Source: Gammaproteobacteria bacterium (GTDB lineage: Bacteria > Pseudomonadota > Gammaproteobacteria > Pseudomonadales > Azotimanducaceae). From it: 33,261 nucleotides of DNA. The DNA is taken from assembly GCA_004357385.1 (NCBI GenBank), contig SMWF01000005.1, positions 1 to 33,261 on the forward strand, written 5' to 3'. A program made the translations under genes and the position numbers. Below, piece after piece: positions 1 through 8,614 of this stretch. Below the pieces are notes generated by a model. That model saw only the letters and a program-made list of their open reading frames with translations. It had not been told where the DNA came from and searched no databases. Each line of letters starts with the position of its first letter. The stretch's first letter is position 1.

Positions 1-144
1 GTCGTGATCTACGTTTGGATGGGACCCTACGATTTCAGCCTCGCCTGGCTCTTGGCTGTGGCTGCGACGTACCTAATCGGTTCGCTGATGCTCGGTGCTG
101 GCACATGGTGGTGGAGTTGGGTAATGAGCGACGAGTCCGAATGA
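1..144 (+). CDS. C-terminal end of a membrane protein (partial, runs off the left edge)
   Basis: Frame 1 is open from the first base to a TGA at 142-144, giving 47 residues. They include a hydrophobic stretch (residues about 14-35, LAWLLAVAATYLIGS then LMLGAG) followed by a Trp-rich turn and a short acidic tail ending SDESE. This looks like the last transmembrane helix and cytoplasmic tail of an inner-membrane protein. The stop overlaps the ATG of the next small ORF by ATGA, which would suit translational coupling. The family cannot be assigned from this fragment. It could also be a spurious open frame, but the composition is protein-like. Confidence 0.45.
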   Translation, partial: VVIYVWMGPYDFSLAWLLAVAATYLIGSLMLGAGTWWWSWVMSDESE

Positions 145-263
145 CCACGCACGACAAACTGATTCGGCTCATCCCCCTCGCCCTAGTGACGCTGAATAGC
201 TGCGCGTGCCTACTGAACTTGCGCCGCAGCCTCTCTACGAGCCGATCTTCGCCTCTGGGATGA
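141..263 (+). CDS. Very small lipoprotein-like ORF (40 aa), possibly a truncated gene
   Basis: The ATG at 141 overlaps the preceding stop (ATGA). The N-terminus has a charged start, then a hydrophobic segment (LIRLIPLALVTLNSC) ending in a lipobox-like LNSC, as in small bacterial lipoproteins. After this the 17-residue remainder is Ser/Arg-rich and stops at 261-263. The +2 frame, starting at GTG 206, continues with a more proline-containing sequence, so a frameshifted or decayed lipoprotein is possible. No family recognised. Coding status is uncertain. Confidence 0.28.
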   Translation: MTTHDKLIRLIPLALVTLNSCACLLNLRRSLSTSRSSPLG

Positions 264-436
264 GCGTAACGACGTTACCTTCGGCCCGTCCTGCCTTGCG
301 CAGAACTCGCTGGACGATGGATTCTGACGTTTCCAACAGCACGACGCTTAGCGAATCAATGAGATGGGCTAACTATTCGGCCGACTTGCTTGTCGGACCA
401 TCGCCAAACGTCGCCGTTGGTCCCGGCAAGACGGAT

Positions 437-460
437 ATTTGTGCCCATATTTGTGCCCAT
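437..460. repeat. 12-bp perfect tandem duplication
   Basis: ATTTGTGCCCAT occurs twice back to back (437-448 and 449-460). The duplication is exact and lies in DNA with no convincing gene. Function unknown; replication slippage or a recombination remnant are both possible. Confidence 0.8.
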
Positions 461-636
461 GAGGGCGGCATAGGTTGCCCGAAAGGCTGCTATCCCTGTC
501 ATTGCGGGGGTTGGCGAGATTCTGTATCGGAAAATAGCCCTGCGTACCGGGCCCTCGGGTACCGAAAAAAACTGCCTTCCTTGGCAAATTGTCCTTTTTA
601 GCGAGCCCCAGGCGTACGGGGCCCAATCGGGGGGAG

Positions 637-648
637 GGTGATATCACC
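637..648. repeat. 12-bp perfect palindrome GGTGATATCACC
   Basis: GGTGATATCACC equals its own reverse complement. It lies in the gene-free stretch between the left-edge ORFs and the minus-strand gene at 805-1461. It has the form of a small operator, but nothing nearby identifies a regulator. Confidence 0.5.
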
Positions 649-711
649 TCACCGGCGATGTTAACGATGCTTACCTATGATGCGCAATCGGAACTCAGGG
701 ACAAAACTCAA

Positions 712-763
712 AGCGTCGCGACGAATACAAGAGCGTCGCGACGCCGTAACGAACGTCGCAACC
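712..763. repeat. Three 12-bp repeats at an exact 20-bp period
   Basis: AGCGTCGCGACG at 712-723 and again at 732-743, then a 9/12 match AACGTCGCAACC at 752-763. The core GTCGCGAC is itself palindromic. A 20-bp step is about two helical turns, so the three cores would lie on one face of the DNA. They sit just beyond the 3' end of the minus-strand gene that stops at 805. Confidence 0.6.
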
Positions 764-804
764 TGCGGAATGCTGCGACTAGGCGATAAGAATGGCTGTT
801 CCGG

Positions 805-1461
805 TCAGAGTTTGCGCAGAATCCGCTGCACGAGCCGGGTGAGCGCCTCATCGGAACGGCGTTCCGTAAACGGGTCGAACCCGGAGTTGCGGCGCAGCCA
901 GAGAGCAATCGTGCGTGCAGATCGCAGCTTGCCGGTACGCGGATCCTCTTGATATAAAGCGATCGCATTAATCAGAGTCGTATTGTTTTCGTCGGCCTGT
1001 GCGCGCCGAATGCGCGGACCGCGCAGGCGCTTGGAAATGTCCTTGGCGGCGGCTGCCAAGACGGATACCGACCGGTCAGCCGCGCGCACCCAGGCCAGCA
1101 GCATCACGCGCCATTCGGGGTCGCCCCGGTCGATCGTCAGTTGATTCAGCGTGAGCCTTGTGTATTCGAGTTCGGCGCACCGGGCCAGCAGGATTGCAGA
1201 CAGCGCCGTCGGCAGGTTGTGGTCCGGGAGGGATTCGGCTTCGCCGCGCAAGGACTCGAGCAACTTGTCAATGAGGTCCGTCAGGCTTGCCCGGCTGATC
1301 AGCGCGTCGTCGTCGGAGCCGGCTTCGAGCGCGTTGAGCCAACCGCGAGTCAACAGGGCCGAATGGTCGAGCCGATCGCTGACCTGCAAGATCGCATCCG
1401 AGCCCAGCTGGTGGATGGTTGCGGTGCGCAGCGCTTCGTCGACCATCGGTGTCTCTTTCAT
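805..1461 (-). CDS. Hypothetical protein, 218 aa, family not recognised
   Basis: A complete minus-strand frame of 218 residues starting at ATG 1461 ([11 protein letters not shown]). An alternative ATG lies five codons in, at 1446, with a GAGAC-type Shine-Dalgarno ahead of it. The product is predicted soluble and mostly helical: alternating Leu/Ala and charged residues, a single Cys, no signal peptide, no membrane segment. The C-terminus is basic (ends [10 protein letters not shown]) and includes an Arg/Trp-rich stretch ([11 protein letters not shown]). It is transcribed divergently from mnmG with about 130 bp between. A 151-codon frame on the opposite strand (1141-1596) overlaps it, but its composition is less protein-like. 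Function unknown; no motif that I can name. Confidence 0.6.
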   Translation of the reverse strand: MKETPMVDEALRTATIHQLGSDAILQVSDRLDHSALLTRGWLNALEAGSDDDALISRASLTDLIDKLLESLRGEAESLPDHNLPTALSAILLARCAELEYTRLTLNQLTIDRGDPEWRVMLLAWVRAADRSVSVLAAAAKDISKRLRGPRIRRAQADENNTTLINAIALYQEDPRTGKLRSARTIALWLRRNSGFDPFTERRSDEALTRLVQRILRKL

Positions 1462-1479
1462 GCAGTGTTCCGAGCGGCC

Positions 1480-1509
1480 ATTCTAATGGGCTCGCAGCCC
1501 GAAGGCGAA
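1480..1509 (-). promoter_or_regulatory. Possible promoter for the minus-strand hypothetical gene
   Basis: Read on the minus strand there is a TAGAAT box (1485-1480, 5/6 match to TATAAT), and 18 bp upstream of it TTCGCC (1509-1504, a poor -35). It lies about 20 bp ahead of the ATG at 1461. Spacing and -10 are acceptable, the -35 is weak. Confidence 0.3.
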
Positions 1510-1519
1510 CACCTAGGCA

Positions 1520-1543
1520 GGCGCGCCGGCGCGCCGGTATACT
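1520..1543 (+). promoter_or_regulatory. 16-bp palindrome abutting a TATACT -10-like box upstream of mnmG
   Basis: GGCGCGCC is repeated twice (1520-1527, 1528-1535), so the whole 16 bp is a perfect palindrome. Two bases later TATACT (1538-1543) matches the sigma70 -10 at 5/6. It ends 49 bp before the mnmG ATG at 1593. No good -35 is visible, and the palindrome fills the spacer, so an activator- or repressor-controlled promoter is possible but unproven. Confidence 0.35.
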
Positions 1544-1592
1544 TCGGCACCCTAATTTCTGCCAGTGCGTTTTACCGGCGCGGCCACACGCG

Positions 1593-3482
1593 ATGACCGA
1601 GTACCTGGAACAGTTCGATGTGATCGTCGTTGGTGGCGGGCACGCCGGCACCGAAGCCGCTCTGGCGAGCGCGCGCATGGGCGCTGCGACGCTGTTGCTC
1701 ACCCAGAGCATTGAAACCATCGGCCAGATGTCCTGTAACCCGGCGATCGGTGGAATTGGCAAAAGTCACCTGGTTCGGGAGGTCGATGCGCTGGACGGCG
1801 CAATGGCCCGAGCCGCTGACCGAGCAGGAATTCAGTTCAGGGTTTTGAACGCGAGCAAGGGCCCGGCCGTCCGCGCAACGCGCGCACAGGCAGACAGAGT
1901 CCTGTACCGGCAGGCGATCCGGAGCATCGTAGAGGGTACTGACGGGCTCAGATTGTTCCAACAATCAGTGGTCGACCTGGTGGTGGAAGGCGATGTGGTG
2001 CGCGGCGTTGTCACCCAGATGGGGCTGACCTTTCGAGCGCGCTGCGTGGTCATGACGGCCGGGACCTTTCTCGGCGGCACGATTCACATCGGCCTCGAGC
2101 AGCAGCCCGGGGGCCGAGCCGGAGATCCGCCTTCGCACGCACTTGCCCAACGATTGCGTGCGCTGCCATTTCGCGTAGATCGCATGAAGACTGGTACTCC
2201 ACCCCGGATTGATGCGCGCAGCGTCGATTTTTCGGACATGCAGGTCCAACCGGGCGACGAACCGCTGCCGATGATGTCGTTTCTCGGTGACGTGAGCGAA
2301 CATCCGCGGCAGGTGCCCTGCCATATCACCCATACGAACGACCGGACCCACGAGATCATCCGGGCCGGTCTCGATCGCTCGCCCACGTACCGCGGGATCA
2401 TCGAAGGGATAGGCCCGCGCTATTGCCCTTCCATCGAAGATAAGGTGCAGCGGTTTGCCGACAAGTCGGCACATCAGATTTTTCTCGAGCCGGAAGGGCT
2501 GGAGTCGACGGAACTCTATCCAAACGGCATTTCGACCAGCCTGCCATTCGATGTGCAGGTCGATCTGGTCCGAAGCATTCGAGGTTTCGAAAGGGCCCAT
2601 ATCACGCGCCCCGGTTATGCCATCGAGTACGACTTCTTCGATCCGCGCGATCTGCAGTATTCGCTGGAAACCAAGGCACTCGAAGGGTTGTTCTTCGCGG
2701 GCCAGATCAACGGCACCACGGGCTATGAGGAGGCCGCGGCGCAGGGTTTGCTGGCCGGTGCGAACGCCGCGCGCAAGGCCGCCGGAAAGCCAGCCTGGAC
2801 GCCGCGTCGCGATGAAGGCTACCTGGGCGTGCTGATCGACGATCTGATCACTCGAGGCGCAGACGAACCGTACCGTATGTTCACCAGTCGTGCGGAATAC
2901 CGATTGTTGCTGCGTGAAGACAATGCTGATCTGCGACTCACGGAGCAAGGCCGCAAGCTTGGCCTGGTGGGCGAGGAGCGCTGGCGCGCGTTCACCCGCA
3001 AGCGAGCCGCGATCGATGAACTCACGAGCGTGTTACACGCTACCCCGGTCATCGCCGGGTCGCCGCTTGCTGACGCGATCAGCAACACCACGGGTGAGTC
3101 GATTCGGCGCGACACCAACCTGTATGCGTTGCTCCGCAGACCAGGGATTGCCGCCGGTCCGTTGCTGTCCGTTACCGCGGGGCCCGCACAGAGCGCTGAG
3201 GTGCTCGCTCAGGTCGAAGTGCAGGCGAAGTATGCGGGCTACATTGACCGTCAGCGCGACGAGATCGCGCGGTTGCGCAGACACGAGAATCTGAAGCTTC
3301 CCGCGGCCATGAACTACGCTGAAATGGCGGGACTGTCGAAGGAGCTACAGGAGAAACTGGACCGAACGAAACCACCCACGATGGCGCGCGCGGCGACGAT
3401 CCCGGGAATCACGCCGGCCGCACTTTCCCTGCTGGCGATTCGAGCCAAAAGACTGCGCGACGCTCCGCAATCCAGGGCGTGA
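1593..3482 (+). CDS. mnmG: tRNA uridine-5-carboxymethylaminomethyl modification enzyme MnmG (GidA)
   Basis: FAD-dependent subunit that with MnmE installs the (carboxymethyl)aminomethyl group on wobble U34 of certain tRNAs, using methylene-THF and NADH. Starting at ATG 1593 the product is 629 aa, the same length as the E. coli enzyme; the frame is open further upstream but that part is not conserved-looking. Visible marks: dinucleotide-binding GGGHAGTEA (residues 14-22), the [13 protein letters not shown] block with its conserved Cys at residue 48, [24 protein letters not shown], and the C-terminal [17 protein letters not shown] signature. It overlaps rsmG by four bases (GTGA), the usual gidA-gidB pair. 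mnmE does not lie next to it in this window. Confidence 0.98.
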   Translation: MTEYLEQFDVIVVGGGHAGTEAALASARMGAATLLLTQSIETIGQMSCNPAIGGIGKSHLVREVDALDGAMARAADRAGIQFRVLNASKGPAVRATRAQADRVLYRQAIRSIVEGTDGLRLFQQSVVDLVVEGDVVRGVVTQMGLTFRARCVVMTAGTFLGGTIHIGLEQQPGGRAGDPPSHALAQRLRALPFRVDRMKTGTPPRIDARSVDFSDMQVQPGDEPLPMMSFLGDVSEHPRQVPCHITHTNDRTHEIIRAGLDRSPTYRGIIEGIGPRYCPSIEDKVQRFADKSAHQIFLEPEGLESTELYPNGISTSLPFDVQVDLVRSIRGFERAHITRPGYAIEYDFFDPRDLQYSLETKALEGLFFAGQINGTTGYEEAAAQGLLAGANAARKAAGKPAWTPRRDEGYLGVLIDDLITRGADEPYRMFTSRAEYRLLLREDNADLRLTEQGRKLGLVGEERWRAFTRKRAAIDELTSVLHATPVIAGSPLADAISNTTGESIRRDTNLYALLRRPGIAAGPLLSVTAGPAQSAEVLAQVEVQAKYAGYIDRQRDEIARLRRHENLKLPAAMNYAEMAGLSKELQEKLDRTKPPTMARAATIPGITPAALSLLAIRAKRLRDAPQSRA

Positions 3483-4096
3483 TCGATGCAGCGGCGATCG
3501 CGCGGGCAGCGGAGCAGGCGCACCTGGCAATCGATGCATGCGCGGCCGAGCAGTTGGCTCGGTTTGCGGCATTGCTGTTGCGCTGGAACAAATCGTTCAA
3601 TCTGATTGCGAGGGGCGACGAAGACCGATTTTTGTCCAGGCACCTCATCGACAGTCTCACGGCCTCGGCATGGCTCGAGGGCTCACGGGTGGCTGACCTG
3701 GGGACCGGCGCCGGGCTTCCGGGAATCCCCCTGGCGATCAACAATCCGGCGCGGCATTTCGTTCTACTGGATCGAGGTGAACGCCGGCTGCAGTTCGTTC
3801 GCCAGGCGATCATCGATCTTGGGCTGGACAACGTAATGCCGGTTCAGACTGACATCGGACGGTATCGACCTGAGACGTTGTTTGATACGGTGGTGTCTCG
3901 AGCGGTGGGCGAGCCGACCAAGCTGTGGCGCATGGCACAGCCGATGCTCGGCGCAACCGGACGAGCGGTTTTCTTCTGCGGTCCCGAAGCTATTGCGCCT
4001 TCCAACGCGGACGGCGCCAAGCAGATCCAGATTGACGAGGTGGCCCTGCCCGGCCTGGAGCGGCGTCACCGGTTGCTGGTAATTGATCGGGCCTGA
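3479..4096 (+). CDS. rsmG: 16S rRNA (guanine-527-N7) methyltransferase RsmG (GidB)
   Basis: SAM-dependent methyltransferase that modifies G527 of 16S rRNA in the 30S subunit; loss of it in other bacteria gives low-level streptomycin resistance. The product is 205 aa, normal for the family. Visible: WNKSFNL (36-42), RHLIDSL (54-60), the SAM-binding motif [10 protein letters not shown] (73-82), the LLD acidic loop and a catalytic-core SRA motif. The GTG start overlaps the mnmG stop (GTGA), so translation is probably coupled. parA follows after 14 bp, consistent with one transcript through parB. Confidence 0.97.
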   Translation: MIDAAAIARAAEQAHLAIDACAAEQLARFAALLLRWNKSFNLIARGDEDRFLSRHLIDSLTASAWLEGSRVADLGTGAGLPGIPLAINNPARHFVLLDRGERRLQFVRQAIIDLGLDNVMPVQTDIGRYRPETLFDTVVSRAVGEPTKLWRMAQPMLGATGRAVFFCGPEAIAPSNADGAKQIQIDEVALPGLERRHRLLVIDRA

Positions 4097-4110
4097 AACG
4101 GGTACAGTCA

Positions 4111-4896
4111 TTGGGCAGGATCATTGCAGTCGCCAACCAGAAGGGCGGAGTGGGTAAGACCACCACCTGCGTCAACCTGTGCGCGTCGCTGTCCCTGTCC
4201 GGATCCCGCGTGTTGCTGGTCGACCTGGACCCCCAGGGCAATGCCACCATGGGCAGCGGCATCGACAAGAACGAGTTGGAACTGAGCAGTTACGATTGGC
4301 TCTTGCGTGGCTGCAGCGCAATGCAGATCTCCTCGACGCGGCCCACGGGGTTCGACCTCCTGCCGGCGAACATCGATCTGACCGCGGCCGAGGTGGAGCT
4401 GTTGCAGATGGAGCGACGCGACGTCCGGCTCCGCGAGTTACTGAGGCCCCTGGCACCCGAGTACGACTATCTGGTGGTCGATTGTCCGCCTTCGTTGAAC
4501 ATGCTGACCGTGAATGCGCTGGTGGCAGCGGATGGCGTGTTGATCCCCATGCAGTGCGAATACTACGCCCTGGAAGGGTTGTCCTCGCTGCTGGAAACCG
4601 TGGAAGGGGTGCGTGCGCGCGCCAACCCGGACCTCGACATAGAGGGCATTTTGCGAACGATGTATGATCCGCGCAACAGCTTGACGCGTGACGTGTCCAG
4701 GCAGTTGATCAAGTTTTTCGGCGACAAGGTATTTCGCACGGTGATCCCGAGGAACGTACGCCTTGCGGAGGCACCAAGTCATGGGTTGCCGGCCATTCTG
4801 TACGATCGCTATTCCCGGGGCGCGGTGGCATACATGGCGCTGGCGGGCGAGCTGAAGCGCCGGGGTACCGCGGTGGGAGCGACCCGTGACGCGTAA
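4111..4896 (+). CDS. parA: Chromosome-partitioning ATPase ParA (Soj family)
   Basis: Deviant-Walker ATPase that binds nucleoid DNA in its ATP form and, with ParB-parS, moves the origin region during segregation. The product is 261 aa. Walker A' KGGVGKTT occupies residues 11-18 with the signature extra lysine at 11, followed by LVDLDPQGNAT and the Walker B region LVVDCPPSLN. It lacks an N-terminal DNA-binding extension, as expected for the short chromosomal Soj type. The start is TTG at 4111: no ATG or GTG lies between the rsmG stop and the P-loop, and the first residues MGRIIAVANQKGG fit the family. It overlaps parB by 11 bases. Enteric bacteria lack this pair. Confidence 0.97.
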   Translation: MGRIIAVANQKGGVGKTTTCVNLCASLSLSGSRVLLVDLDPQGNATMGSGIDKNELELSSYDWLLRGCSAMQISSTRPTGFDLLPANIDLTAAEVELLQMERRDVRLRELLRPLAPEYDYLVVDCPPSLNMLTVNALVAADGVLIPMQCEYYALEGLSSLLETVEGVRARANPDLDIEGILRTMYDPRNSLTRDVSRQLIKFFGDKVFRTVIPRNVRLAEAPSHGLPAILYDRYSRGAVAYMALAGELKRRGTAVGATRDA

Positions 4897-5746
4897 ACGG
4901 GGACTGGGCCGCGGGCTCGGCGCGCTGCTCGGAGACGGAGAACCCACCGACCTGGCCAACCTGCCTCCGCGGGGCCTGACGCGCGACGAGATTCCGCTGG
5001 ATCAGATTTATCGGGGCGCGCACCAACCGCGCCGTTCCATTGCCAACGCCGGTCTCGAAGAGCTTGCTGCGTCGATCAGAGCGCAGGGGATAATGCAGCC
5101 GATCGTCGTGCGGCCGCGGCCAACCGGGGGGTATGAAATCATCGCGGGGGAGCGCCGCTGGCTCGCTTGCCAGCTCGCCGGGCTCGATCGTATTCCCGTG
5201 GTCATCAAGGACGTTCCAGACGATCGAGCCGTAGCCATGGCCTTGATCGAGAATATCCAACGTGAAGATCTGAATCCCCTGGATGAAGCCAGCGCGTTGC
5301 TGCGGTTGCAGGAAGAATTTCATCTGACTCAGCAACAGGTCGCCGATGCGGTGGGCAAATCACGCGTCGCGGTCACCAACCTGTTGCGGTTGCTGAATCT
5401 GATGCCGGCGGTCAGAGAGCTGCTCGGGCAAGGCGAGTTGGAGATGGGCCACGCCCGGGCGCTGTTGTCGCTGCCGGGCTTTGAACAGGAGCGCGCCGCT
5501 CGCCAGGTCATCAGCCGGCAGCTGTCGGTGCGCCAGACCGAAGCGCTGGTGCGTTCGTTTCTGAAACCGCCGGACAACCACGTCGCGACCCCGAAAGATC
5601 CGGATGTCGCGCGACTGGAGTTGGAGTTATCCGAGAAAATCGGCGCACCGGTCGCGATCAAGCAGCGCCGCAAGGGCGGCGGCGAGCTGGTGATTCGCTA
5701 CACCAGCGTCGCTGAGTTGGAAGGGATCCTCGACCATCTCAAGTAA
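4886..5746 (+). CDS. parB: Chromosome-partitioning protein ParB (Spo0J family CTPase)
   Basis: CTP-dependent DNA clamp that loads at parS sites near the origin and stimulates ParA. 286 aa, GTG start inside the end of parA. The N-terminus RGLGRGLGALLG is the typical ParA-interacting leader. The CTP-binding region carries GERRW (88-92) and ENIQRE (122-127), followed by the helix-turn-helix domain (LTQQQVADAVGKSRVAVTN) and a C-terminal dimerisation segment ending in GILDHLK. No full parS palindrome was found in the window. It is the last gene of the mnmG-rsmG-parA-parB run; a separate promoter follows for the ATP synthase genes. Confidence 0.97.
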   Translation: MTRKRGLGRGLGALLGDGEPTDLANLPPRGLTRDEIPLDQIYRGAHQPRRSIANAGLEELAASIRAQGIMQPIVVRPRPTGGYEIIAGERRWLACQLAGLDRIPVVIKDVPDDRAVAMALIENIQREDLNPLDEASALLRLQEEFHLTQQQVADAVGKSRVAVTNLLRLLNLMPAVRELLGQGELEMGHARALLSLPGFEQERAARQVISRQLSVRQTEALVRSFLKPPDNHVATPKDPDVARLELELSEKIGAPVAIKQRRKGGGELVIRYTSVAELEGILDHLK

Positions 5747-5791
5747 CTTTCCTGACTGATCAGCGAACGCCCGCAAGGCTGGCTGGCCGCA

Positions 5792-5820
5792 TTGCGCGGC
5801 TGCTGGCGCGTCCCTATAAT
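5792..5820 (+). promoter_or_regulatory. Sigma70-type promoter of the ATP synthase operon
   Basis: TTGCGC at 5792-5797 (3/6 to the -35 consensus), exactly 17 bp, then a perfect TATAAT at 5815-5820. It lies in the 127-bp gap between parB and atpI, about 53 bp ahead of the atpI GTG. Optimal spacing plus a perfect -10 makes it the best promoter candidate on the plus strand. Confidence 0.7.
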
Positions 5821-5873
5821 GTGCGCGCCTCGCGTACTGGGGACGGCTTCGAACGGGGCATTCCGAGGGAACC

Positions 5874-6320
5874 GTGCGGCGCGGCGTTGTCATCAAAATG
5901 GGTGAGAGCCGTACCGTCGGTCTACCGAACATGATGCCGTTACCGTATCGCGTGCTCGTTGTGCAGATGCTGGTCGCGGGGTTGATTTCAGCAGTGCTGG
6001 CGCTGCTGGTGGGTGTGGCCGATGCGGGCGCGGCGCTGCTGGCGGGAATCACCGTGGTGATTCCCAATGCCTACTTCGGCTGGCGCGTGGTCAATCCCGA
6101 GGCAGGGGAAGACCCGCAGCGCGCTTCACGGCGGCTCGTGATCCAGGGCGTGCAGAAGCAGCTATTGATGCTGGTGCTGATGATCGCGGCGTTCATCGGT
6201 AGCGCACCGGCACCGTGGCCATTCTTCGGCACGTTGATCGCGCTGTTGGCGACACACGGATTGGCGGGGGCATTACTGGGCGGACCGCCTCGAGGGCGGA
6301 TTGCGCGGCAGCGTCGCTGA
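5874..6320 (+). CDS. atpI: ATP synthase protein I (AtpI)
   Basis: Small membrane protein that helps assemble the c-ring of the ATP synthase and is not essential for activity. 148 aa from GTG 5874, which has GAGG five bases upstream; ATGs at 5898 and 5931 are alternatives, the latter matching the more conserved part. About four hydrophobic segments are visible (around residues 27-47, 49-68, 97-113, 117-136), with the AGITVVIPNAYFGWR loop typical of the AtpI family. First gene of the atp operon, 38 bp before atpB. The family diverges quickly, so position is an important part of the call. Confidence 0.88.
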   Translation: MRRGVVIKMGESRTVGLPNMMPLPYRVLVVQMLVAGLISAVLALLVGVADAGAALLAGITVVIPNAYFGWRVVNPEAGEDPQRASRRLVIQGVQKQLLMLVLMIAAFIGSAPAPWPFFGTLIALLATHGLAGALLGGPPRGRIARQRR

Positions 6321-6349
6321 CGGCTAAGTGGACAGGGAACAAAGGTTAA

Positions 6350-7207
<858 letters not shown>

Positions 7208-7213
7208 CGATAA

Positions 7214-7477
<264 letters not shown>

Positions 7478-7501
7478 GCACCCGGTCAAGAGGGCCCACA
7501 A

Positions 7502-7972
7502 GTGAACATCAACCTGACGCTCTTCGGCCAATCGCTCACGTTCATCGTGTTCATCTGGTTCTGTTGGAAGTTCATCTGGCCGCTGCTGATCGATGCGATG
7601 CGGGAACGCCAGAAGACGATCGCGGAGGGGCTCGAATCGGCGGAGCGCGCCGGAAAGGATCTGGAACTCGCCCAGGAGCATGCCACCGACCAGCTGCGCA
7701 AGGCCAAGGACGGAGCGCGCGAGATCATCGAGCAGGCGCGTGCGCGTGCTACCCAGATGATCGAGGAAGCCAAGGGTGATGCCGCCGAGGAAGGCGAACG
7801 CGTGAAGCTGGCGGCGCAGGCGGATATCGAACAGGACATGAACCGCGCCCGGGAAGCGCTCCGGGGCGATGTCGCAACACTCGTCGTCGCGGGAGCGGAG
7901 AAGATTCTGGGCGAGTCGATCGATCAGAGCCGCCACGCCGAACTGCTGAAACAACTCTCCGGTCAGCTATGA
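7502..7972 (+). CDS. atpF: F1Fo ATP synthase subunit b (peripheral stalk)
   Basis: Stator subunit that links the membrane a subunit to delta/alpha. 156 aa, the same as E. coli. One N-terminal membrane helix (residues about 9-30, with IWFCWKFIWPLL) is followed by a long charged, Ala-rich coiled coil to the C-terminus. The GTG start at 7502 has GAGGG upstream. A 69-bp gap containing a run of eight G separates it from atpH; see the bridging ORF. Confidence 0.96.
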   Translation: MNINLTLFGQSLTFIVFIWFCWKFIWPLLIDAMRERQKTIAEGLESAERAGKDLELAQEHATDQLRKAKDGAREIIEQARARATQMIEEAKGDAAEEGERVKLAAQADIEQDMNRAREALRGDVATLVVAGAEKILGESIDQSRHAELLKQLSGQL

Positions 7973-8049
7973 ATATGGGCACCGCTGGCACCGTGAACAT
8001 CTTCCGCAGCCTCTTCGGTATGGGGGGGGCGGGCGAACACCATGGCTGA
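7969..8049 (+). other. 26-codon ORF bridging atpF and atpH, with a G8 tract
   Basis: ATG 7969 overlaps the atpF stop (ATGA), and the frame runs to a TGA at 8047-8049, inside the start of atpH. It spans the whole gap. It includes eight consecutive G (8022-8029), 12 bp ahead of the atpH ATG, which may act as the atpH Shine-Dalgarno. The ORF could serve to carry ribosomes from atpF to atpH, or be chance. No peptide function is claimed. Confidence 0.22.
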
Positions 8050-8581
8050 ACTTGCAACGTTGGCGCGACCTTATGCCCATGCCATATTCGACATCGCCAA
8101 GCAGGACCGCCTGCTGGACCGGTGGTCGAGGACACTTGCGTTTCTGACGTCGGCGTCGGCTGACGAGGACGTTCGGAGGTTACTCGAGTCTCCGTCGGCG
8201 ACGGACGCGCAAAAGACGCACACGCTCGCCCAGCTGTGTGGAGACGACCTGGGAGACAAGGGGCGCGCATTGATATCAGTGCTCGCGCAGAATGGCCGGC
8301 TCGGGCTGTTCGCGGAAATCAGCGCGCAGTTCGAGTCACTGCGCGCCGAAGAGGAGCGGATCCTGGACGTCGAGGTGGTCGCTGCTTACGAGTTGACGCC
8401 GGACGAGCGCCAGCGGTTGATCGACGCACTGGGGCGCCGCTTCGAGCGAGAAATTCAACTTTCCAGCCGGGTCGACACTCGCTTGCTTGGCGGCGCCATT
8501 ATCCGCGCGGGCGACACCGTCATCGACGGTTCGATCAGGGGAAAACTCGACAAATTATCGGAAACGTTGCAGCGGGTTTGA
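8042..8581 (+). CDS. atpH: F1Fo ATP synthase subunit delta
   Basis: Stator subunit joining the b dimer to the top of F1 (the counterpart of mitochondrial OSCP). 179 aa. Visible: LARPYAHAIFDIA near the N-terminus, a mostly helical N-terminal domain, and the C-terminal family signature around LSSRVDTRLLGGAIIRAGDTVIDGSIRGKL, followed by KLSETL. The ATG at 8042 is the only reasonable start because a TGA lies in the same frame at 7994-7996. It is preceded by a G-rich stretch rather than a classical AGGAG. atpA follows after 33 bp. Confidence 0.96.
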   Translation: MAELATLARPYAHAIFDIAKQDRLLDRWSRTLAFLTSASADEDVRRLLESPSATDAQKTHTLAQLCGDDLGDKGRALISVLAQNGRLGLFAEISAQFESLRAEEERILDVEVVAAYELTPDERQRLIDALGRRFEREIQLSSRVDTRLLGGAIIRAGDTVIDGSIRGKLDKLSETLQRV

Positions 8582-8614
8582 TGCCGCGCCGCGTCCAAGT
8601 TTGAGGAACACCAC

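Larger units (their letters stand above)
264..804. other. Region without a convincing gene; several short repeats
   Basis: Open frames exist here on both strands (for example GTG 206 to 601), but their products are Ser/Arg/Cys-rich and lack recognisable motifs or good ribosome-binding sites. Visible structure: a 12-bp tandem duplication (437-460), a near-palindrome GTACC...GGTAC at 544-563 followed by seven A, a perfect 12-bp palindrome (637-648) and three 20-bp-phased short repeats (712-763). The local base composition is patchier than the flanking genes. It may be regulatory or decayed accessory DNA. I see no tRNA fold or transposase remnant. Confidence 0.4.

Noticed and set aside
544-571. 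Inverted repeat GTACC...GGTAC followed by an A run, considered as a terminator
   Set aside because: The stem is imperfect, and the homopolymer is A on the plus strand; on the minus strand the T run would come before the stem. Neither orientation fits an intrinsic terminator.
206-601. 131-codon plus-strand ORF starting at GTG 206
   Set aside because: Composition is Ser/Arg/Cys-rich with no motif, it runs across the tandem duplication, and no good ribosome site precedes it. A stop lies just upstream in frame, so it is not clearly a continuation of the small lipoprotein-like ORF.
1419-1592. Upstream extension of the mnmG frame to 1419
   Set aside because: The extra 58 residues are Arg-rich and overlap the divergent intergenic region; [19 protein letters not shown] at 1593 matches the family start and length.
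1141-1596. 151-codon plus-strand ORF opposite the 218-aa gene
   Set aside because: Gln/Arg-heavy, low-quality composition and antisense to a more protein-like frame; judged a shadow.
8022-8029. G8 tract as a phase-variation switch of an ATP synthase gene
   Set aside because: It lies outside both atpF and atpH coding frames, and on/off switching of an essential operon is implausible; kept only as a spacing/translation curiosity.
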